Assembly (NCBI GenBank): GCA_014904985.1
Contig: MU129015.1
Coordinates: 194,442-207,468, forward strand
Length of the DNA stretch: 13,027 bases
Direction of reading: 5' to 3'
DNA from: Hydnum rufescens UP504
Taxonomy: Eukaryota; Basidiomycota; Agaricomycetes; Cantharellales; Hydnaceae
The notes below the pieces were generated by a model that was not told the DNA's origin, did not search any database, and was given only the letters and a program-made list of their open reading frames with translations. Shown here in pieces: positions 9,052-13,027 of this stretch. Both the position numbers and the translations under genes were made by a program. Every line of letters starts with the position of its first letter. Within the stretch, counting starts at the first letter, position 1.

Positions 9052-10006
9052 TGTAGAAGAGTTTTATGGGTGAGGTTGTATGACCACAGAACTCTGAGGG
9101 CAAGCTGTCCAACTCGAGCCTCAGTCTTAGTCAGTGAGAATGGTGCAAGGTTTCACAGGACACTCTAAGTACACTAGGTGTAGCTAGAAGCTATAAGAGG
9201 GTGGGAGAGGTATGCAGGAACTGCATGCTACTGAGGTGGAATGATATTAATACCTTACAACTTGCAAGCTGCAGACTTGGACAAGAAGGTGCAATAGAGG
9301 TCCTCAGGGAGAAGTGGTATGACTCTGAGTCAAGCCAAGGAAGGATGAGACAAACTGGAAAGGTAGTGGTCTAGTGTTGTAAGAGAGTAATGGCCTGTAG
9401 TGCTATGTCAATTGTGTTAATATCTGTGTATTATGTAATCAACGGTTCCGGCTACTTGGAGTCCGGGTGAGAGGTTGTATCAGGTCGCTATGCCTGTATT
9501 GGATATGCAGTATTTACCAGATCACTATGCCTGGGTTTAGATTCAGATTCAGATACAAGTGAGCTTTAACTATAGTGGGCTATTCTACAACTAGTGGGAC
9601 TACACATGTTCCGTTCACTAGCTGGACCACACCAGAGGTACTTAATTGTACTGGCAAGGTGAATTTACAAGGCTTGACACCAGGGAACAGTCAATCACTA
9701 TGATTTCAGAGGAAGCTATCTATGAGACAAAACTTCTACTAGCTAGTCCTAGTGTTGGATTTGTTGTTCTACCACGCCAGATTACAGGGATATTTATACC
9801 TTTAAGGACCCATTCTAGAACATTCTATCATTCCTCCATCTAACTTCCTTACCATTCTAGAGGTTTCTATCGCAATCTAATATTCCATCCCTTGTTCTTT
9901 CTAGGACTTTCTCCGCTTTTCTGATCATGTGATCCTTTTCACAGCCGCATTTCCTAGACCCCTAAATGCGTAAATCAGATCCTCTCTTTTACTTTATCCT
10001 TCTACA
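9052..10006. mobile_element. 955-bp solo LTR nested in copia RNase H
   Basis: The segment starts TGTAGAAG and ends CTTCTACA, a perfect 8-bp inverted terminal repeat of the TG...CA kind used by LTRs. It is flanked by a 5-bp direct repeat, GTAGC (9047-9051 and 10007-10011). Removing the segment and one GTAGC rejoins the RNase H frame as EYIAATLATKQIIW, so the ends are exact. It contains no internal coding region, primer-binding site or second LTR, which is why I call it a solo LTR left by recombination. Its family and orientation are not fixed by the sequence; the parent element is not in the window. Confidence 0.92.
9791..9825. promoter_or_regulatory. TATA-like box and heat-shock-type element inside the solo LTR
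   Basis: TTCTAGAACATTC (9813-9825) fits the TTCnnGAAnnTTC heat-shock element exactly. TATTTATA (9791-9798) reads TATAAATA on the minus strand, placing the element about 14 bp upstream of that box in minus orientation. Motif match only; it could be chance in an A/T-rich stretch. Confidence 0.35.
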
Positions 10007-11225
10007 GTAGCAGCAATATATTCCACCTCCATTGATGATAGGGCCATGATGGACTGCTTCTTGGAAGTCCATGATATTGCTCCTCTGCCAAGTAAAAAGG
10101 TATATCCGGAAATTGATTTCCAATCAATTTTGTTTGATGCCCAATCAGCATCCGAAAATCCAGATATGGCTATGGTGGCACTTCCCCCACATTGATCATA
10201 TGTAATCCCCATGTCTTTAGTTCCTTGTAGATACCTAAATAGGTGTTTGACTGCATGCCAATGTTCATTGGACAGATTGTGGGAAAATTGAGACAGGGAC
10301 TGTATTGCATAAGCAATGTTGGGTCATGTTCCGATAGCAGCATACATTAAGGAGCCTATGGCTGCCTGATATAATTCTGGGTGCTCGAATTTATTATTGT
10401 CATTTGTTGGGTGGAACTGGATGGAAGCTGGTAGGGGAGTGACAGATGTTCTGCTTTGGGACATGTTGTATTGATCTAGGATTTTCCTAATATATTGACC
10501 TTGAGAGATCATGATCAATTTCCTTTCTCGGTTTCTATTGATTTCAATTCCAAGTAATAGGTGTGGTGTCCCCTGGTCCATGGTCTTGAACTCACATCTG
10601 ATTTCATCCTTGACTGCGTCTAATCACACCTTTGATGATGAGATGAAGATGACATTGTCTACCCAAATGGCAATTATATCGAATTCTTTGCCTTTGTGCC
10701 TTATGTAAATGCAGTGATCATTCAGCAACTGAGTGTATTTTAAGGTACTGGTTATGTAAGCATTGAATTTCATGTTCCATTCTCAGCCTGATTGTTTAAG
10801 TCTGTAGAGTGTGTGGACCAATCGGGCAACTTTATTTGTCCCATCTTCATATCCCTCGGGCTGTCACATGTATATAGATTCTTGTAAATCACCATTTAAG
10901 TATGTGCCCCTTATGTCCATTTGACCCATTTCAAGGTCTAGGATGGCAGTGGTAGTGATTAGATTATGTAATGAGTCCATGTGCATTACCAGAGAAAATG
11001 TCTGGTTGAAATCTTGACTGGGGATCTGAGTGAATCCCTGGGTGACTAATCAGGCTTTGAATCATGATAGATTCCCATTGGCATCAAATTTCTTTTTGAA
11101 TGTCCAATGATTGCTGATTGCCTGTTGGTCCACAGGTAAGGATTCAAGTCTCCAGGTCCCTTTTTCCTGGAGCATTTGCAGTTCGCTTTGAATTGCCTTT
11201 TCCCATTGTGGCCAGTCCCAACTCA

Positions 11226-11340
11226 GTCAGCCACAAATGTAGGTCTAGTTAGATATTATGAGCCTTGCATTTATATAGTCTAACTAGAGGTTTTGATGCT
11301 GGGGCCCCTGGGGCTGGCTAACCTGATTTCAGACCCTGGC
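11226..11340. repeat. Flanking repeat, copy 1, with 10-bp hairpin
   Basis: It begins GTCAGCCACAAA, followed by CTAGTTAG and later TTTTGATGCTGGGGCCCC. The same order recurs from 12943 (offset about 1717). A perfect stem, TCTAGTTAGA (11244-11253) with TCTAACTAGA (11279-11288), occupies its centre. It marks the border where copia sequence stops. Confidence 0.7.
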
Positions 11341-11341
11341 A

Positions 11342-11363
11342 CAGGGGCCCCTAGGGGCCCCTG
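11342..11363. repeat. 22-bp GC-rich perfect palindrome
   Basis: Two GGGGCCCC blocks around a central CTAG make a perfect palindrome. Another GGGGCCCC lies at 11301-11308 and one in the second flanking copy at 13017-13024. Confidence 0.8.
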
Positions 11364-11608
11364 CCTCCCACCTTAGACTGCACCATAGGAACTGGCAAAT
11401 ATAGTCATGGGGGGGGGATCAAATAACACTGTGAGCAGAAGTACATGGATATATTTGGCTGGGGTATTGGGGCCATACAGGCTTATCAGCAGCTATGATT
11501 ATTTATTTATCACTGTTCATTCTCATTATTATACATCTATCATATCTATCTATCCTCTGCCTCACCCGGGGTCACATGTTTTTGTTCAGCAGGTTTTCAT
11601 TTGGCAGG
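11364..11608. other. Unexplained spacer between palindrome and minisatellite
   Basis: Contains a run of nine G at about 11408-11416 and an A/T-rich segment (11495-11560) with TATC-type simple repeats. No gene or known element recognised. The long open frame starting at 11407 runs into the minisatellite and reads in several frames, so it is not taken as coding. Confidence 0.5.
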
Positions 11609-11786
11609 GTTGTGGGTTTTCAGTCAATGGGGTCATGGGTTTTCAGTCGGCGGGGTTGTGGTTTTCATTTGGTGGGGTCACAGTGTTTGTTTGGCAGAGT
11701 CATGGTGTTTGTTTGGCAGGGTCATGGTGTTCGTTTGGTGGGGTCATGGTGTTCGTTTGGCAGGGTCATGGTGTTCATTGGGCGGG
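11609..11786. repeat. 22-23-bp G/T-rich minisatellite, 8 units
   Basis: Units start at 11609, 11632, 11655, 11677, 11699, 11721, 11743 and 11765. The last five are exactly 22 bp, each beginning GTCAYRGTGTT and ending in a TTTGGCAGG- or TTTGGTGGG-like block. The first three are 22-23 bp and more diverged. The unit length is not a multiple of three, so the W- and G-rich open frames across it are a by-product. The TTTGGYRGG block recurs throughout 11990-12900 as a spacer between hairpin units. Confidence 0.88.
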
Positions 11787-11823
11787 CCTTTGCTTGGTGG
11801 TTCATTGTGGGTTCAGAAGAGTG

Positions 11824-12125
11824 CCTAGGAAAATAAACAATATGTTAGTGGAAAAAGAAACAAGAAAAGAAAAAAAACAAAGCAAAGCCACACAAAAGGA
11901 GCAGCAGAGGCTGCTCCTTTTGCATGATCATACTCATACATACCATAAAAAACCACCACACACAAGTGTGTGAGGCTCATGCGGGTTAGTGTCGCATTGT
12001 CTTGATTTGGTGGGTGGTCCTTCGTCATCCCGGCGGTGCTTTGGTGGGTGTTTCAGGGGGGGGTTCATTTGGTGGGTGTCCATTTCGTTCATTCTCATTT
12101 GGTGGATCTTCACTTTGTGGGTTGT
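11824..12125. repeat. Hairpin-array unit 1
   Basis: Starts at a CCTAG anchor. Hairpin 1: 11893-11905 pairs with 11910-11922 (13 bp, loop AGAG; stem CAAAAGGAGCAGC). Hairpin 2 is degenerate: 11957-11963 with 11966-11972 (CACACAC / GTGTGTG), lacking the 10-nt loop of the other units. The rest is T/G-rich spacer with TTTGGTGGG blocks. Confidence 0.8.
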
Positions 12126-12375
12126 ACTAGAATAATAGATGTATTAGTCTAAGAATCAAAACCAGCACAAAAAGAGCAGCAAGTGCTGCTCTTTTTGCAC
12201 CATTGGGGTACATAGTGTTACTTACCTTACATAGAGCCGCACATCCACGACAGCAGATGTGCGGTTTGCATGGGTGTCTCATTCAGCAGGCTTTCATCAG
12301 GTTGGTGTTTGTTTGGCAGGTTTCCATTTAGTGGGGGTTTTGCTAGGCTTGTGTGGGTGTTGGTTCAGATTGTGA
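12126..12375. repeat. Hairpin-array unit 2
   Basis: Hairpin 1: 12168-12180 with 12185-12197 (13 bp, loop AAGT; stem CAAAAAGAGCAGC). Hairpin 2: 12237-12245 with 12256-12264 (CCGCACATC / GATGTGCGG, 10-nt loop). Between them is a conserved ACCTTACATAGAG-like link. Relative to units 3 and 4, two pairs of hairpin 2 change on both sides. Confidence 0.85.
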
Positions 12376-12640
12376 CCTAGAATATTAAGATATATGTTAG
12401 TTAGAAATTTGAAGCTGCGCAAAAAGAGCAGCTTAAGCTGCCCTTTTTGTGTGGCTATATCTACTGGGGGAGACTCACCTTGCATAGTACCACACACCTG
12501 CCGCAGTGGGTGTGTGGTTCCTGGGGCCACTCGCTGGCTCCGTGTCGTTTCAGGGGGCTTGGGGTCTGTTTGGCGGGGATCCATTCTGTTCATTCTTGTT
12601 GGGTGGTCCTTCATTTTGTGGGTGGTGGGTTAGGTGATAA
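12376..12640. repeat. Hairpin-array unit 3
   Basis: Hairpin 1: 12420-12432 with 12437-12449 (13 positions, one A-C mismatch at 12427/12442, loop TTAA). Hairpin 2: 12489-12498 with 12509-12518 (ACCACACACC / GGTGTGTGGT, 10-nt loop TGCCGCAGTG). The link reads ACCTTGCATAGTACC. Confidence 0.85.
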
Positions 12641-12900
12641 CCTAGAAATTAGATAATTTGTTAGTTATAAATTAAAACCAGCACAAAAAGAGTAGCAAAT
12701 GCTACTCTTTTTGTGCTGTTGGGTACACTGAATGGCATACCTTACACAGAACCACACACCTGCTGCAGTGGGTGTGTGGTTCATGTGGCCACTTGTTGGG
12801 CGCATTGCCGTTTGGTGTGTTGCTGTTCAGGCCCTCATCGTTTGGTGGGTTTTTGTTTGGCAGGTTGTTGGTTGGCGGGTTTTTGGTTTATGGGTCATTG
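12641..12900. repeat. Hairpin-array unit 4
   Basis: Hairpin 1 is the longest: 12679-12696 with 12701-12718, 18 perfect pairs, loop AAAT; the core reads GAGTAGC / GCTACTC where unit 2 has GAGCAGC / GCTGCTC, a paired change. Hairpin 2: 12751-12760 with 12771-12780, 10 bp, loop TGCTGCAGTG. The link reads ACCTTACACAGAACC. The unit ends in TTTGGTGGG / TTTGGCAGG spacer; its right border is approximate. Confidence 0.85.
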
Positions 12901-12942
12901 GCCGGCAGGTGTTTGCTCAGGGCTCACATGGGTTCCACCTCG

Positions 12943-13027
12943 GTCAGCCACAAAATCAGCCCTAGTTAGGCCCAAAAACATGGCACTATTTGGGCCTAAG
13001 CAGGCTTTGGATCATTGGGGCCCCAAG
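12943..13027. repeat. Flanking repeat, copy 2 (cut by window end), with 11-bp hairpin
   Basis: Matches copy 1 from 11226 in order: GTCAGCCACAAA, CTAGTTAG, TTTGGATCATTGGGGCCCC. Its central stem is different in sequence but in the same place: TTAGGCCCAAA (12966-12976) with TTTGGGCCTAA (12989-12999), perfect over 11 bp. The repeat continues past the window. Confidence 0.7.

Larger units (their letters stand above)
8526..11225 (-). mobile_element. Ty1/copia retrotransposon remnant, 3' part
   Basis: Read on the minus strand, this is the last part of a copia pol gene followed by a purine tract (GAGGGGGAG) and a probable LTR. The upstream domains (gag, protease, integrase) are not in the window; homology stops near 11225, where a different repeat block begins. 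The element is interrupted by a 955-bp solo LTR at 9052-10006, so the copia segment is the older insertion. Confidence 0.9.
8740..11225 (-). pseudogene. Copia pol pseudogene: reverse transcriptase and RNase H
   Basis: Minus-strand translation gives the RT domain (WPQWEKAIQSEL, LVTQGFTQIPSQDFN, ILDLEMGQMDIRGTYLNGDL, QPEGYEDGTNKVARL, LYRLKQSG, IIAIWVDNVIF, HLLLGIEINR) and the RNase H domain (GFSDADWAS, SISGYTFLLGRGAISW, SSMEVEYIAAT, LHIDNQSAITLTENPQFHA, NEMTADIFTKSLPRPKL), ending at TGA 8740-8742. These are diagnostic of Ty1/copia. The whole stretch is one frame without indels, yet has eight internal stops, all TGA, at 11062, 11050, 10864, 10783, 10624, 10324, 9016 and 8860 (plus-strand start of each TCA). 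In clear cases, such as KA-stop-LV, GT-stop-P and WL-stop-NF, the family has Arg, so CGA became TGA. The RT catalytic pair VDD reads VDN. The insertion plus one target copy is 960 bp, so the frame resumes after it. Confidence 0.92.

Noticed and set aside
11407..11973. 188-codon open frame rich in Trp, Gly and Val (with overlapping frames of 113 and 75 codons)
   Set aside because: It lies on the 22-bp minisatellite and a hairpin; all three frames are open because the repeat lacks stops. No start context, domain or splice pattern supports a protein.
11893..12718. Bacterial-style rho-independent terminators at the A-tract/T-tract hairpins
   Set aside because: The T-tract is paired inside the stem with an A-tract rather than trailing it, and the context is fungal.
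11824..12900. CRISPR array
   Set aside because: Repeat units are long, imperfect and unevenly spaced, the genome is eukaryotic, and no cas genes are present.
11990..12900. Telomere or subtelomere repeat from G/T-rich strand asymmetry
   Set aside because: No TTAGGG-type or other short telomeric unit; the G/T richness comes from TTTGGYRGG spacer blocks.

Overview
The window reads as nuclear DNA of a filamentous fungus, most likely an agaricomycete basidiomycete. The one near-complete gene is split by about 19 short GT-AG introns, the flanking coding remnants show the same intron style, and the rest is transposon debris (MITE, Ty1/copia, solo LTR) and fungal-type repeats. No tRNA, rRNA, CRISPR array or bacterial operon was seen.

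Layout. 111-795 is a 338-bp-arm foldback repeat with a 9-nt loop. About 1010-2625 (minus) is a decayed 3' half of a GMC oxidoreductase. 2739 to about 4185 (minus) is a decayed aldo-keto reductase whose last exon carries a 140-bp MITE flanked by TTAA. About 4186-4671 is a divergent intergenic region with a TATA box. 4672-8160 (plus) is a GMC-family flavin oxidoreductase whose 20 exons join in frame except for one missing base in exon 17. 8161-8525 is non-coding. About 8526-11225 (minus) is the RT/RNase H end of a Ty1/copia element, itself split by a 955-bp solo LTR at 9052-10006. 11226-13027 is an unusual repeat block: a G/T-rich minisatellite and four units that each carry two hairpins, bracketed by an imperfect direct repeat 1.7 kb apart.

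How the genes relate. A cytosolic-type GMC oxidase and an aldo-keto reductase sit head to head. In wood-decay fungi such enzymes can act as an alcohol-oxidation / aldehyde-reduction pair, but here the reductase is dead and the oxidase is at best one base away from intact, so any such pairing is past or inferred.

Most interesting unexplained signal: the hairpin array at 11824-12900, where stems are kept by paired base changes while sequence drifts. A second theme is decay by transitions only: all 11 mismatches between the foldback arms, all 7 between the MITE ends, and all 8 internal stops of the copia frame (TGA, several where the family has Arg) fit cytosine deamination.
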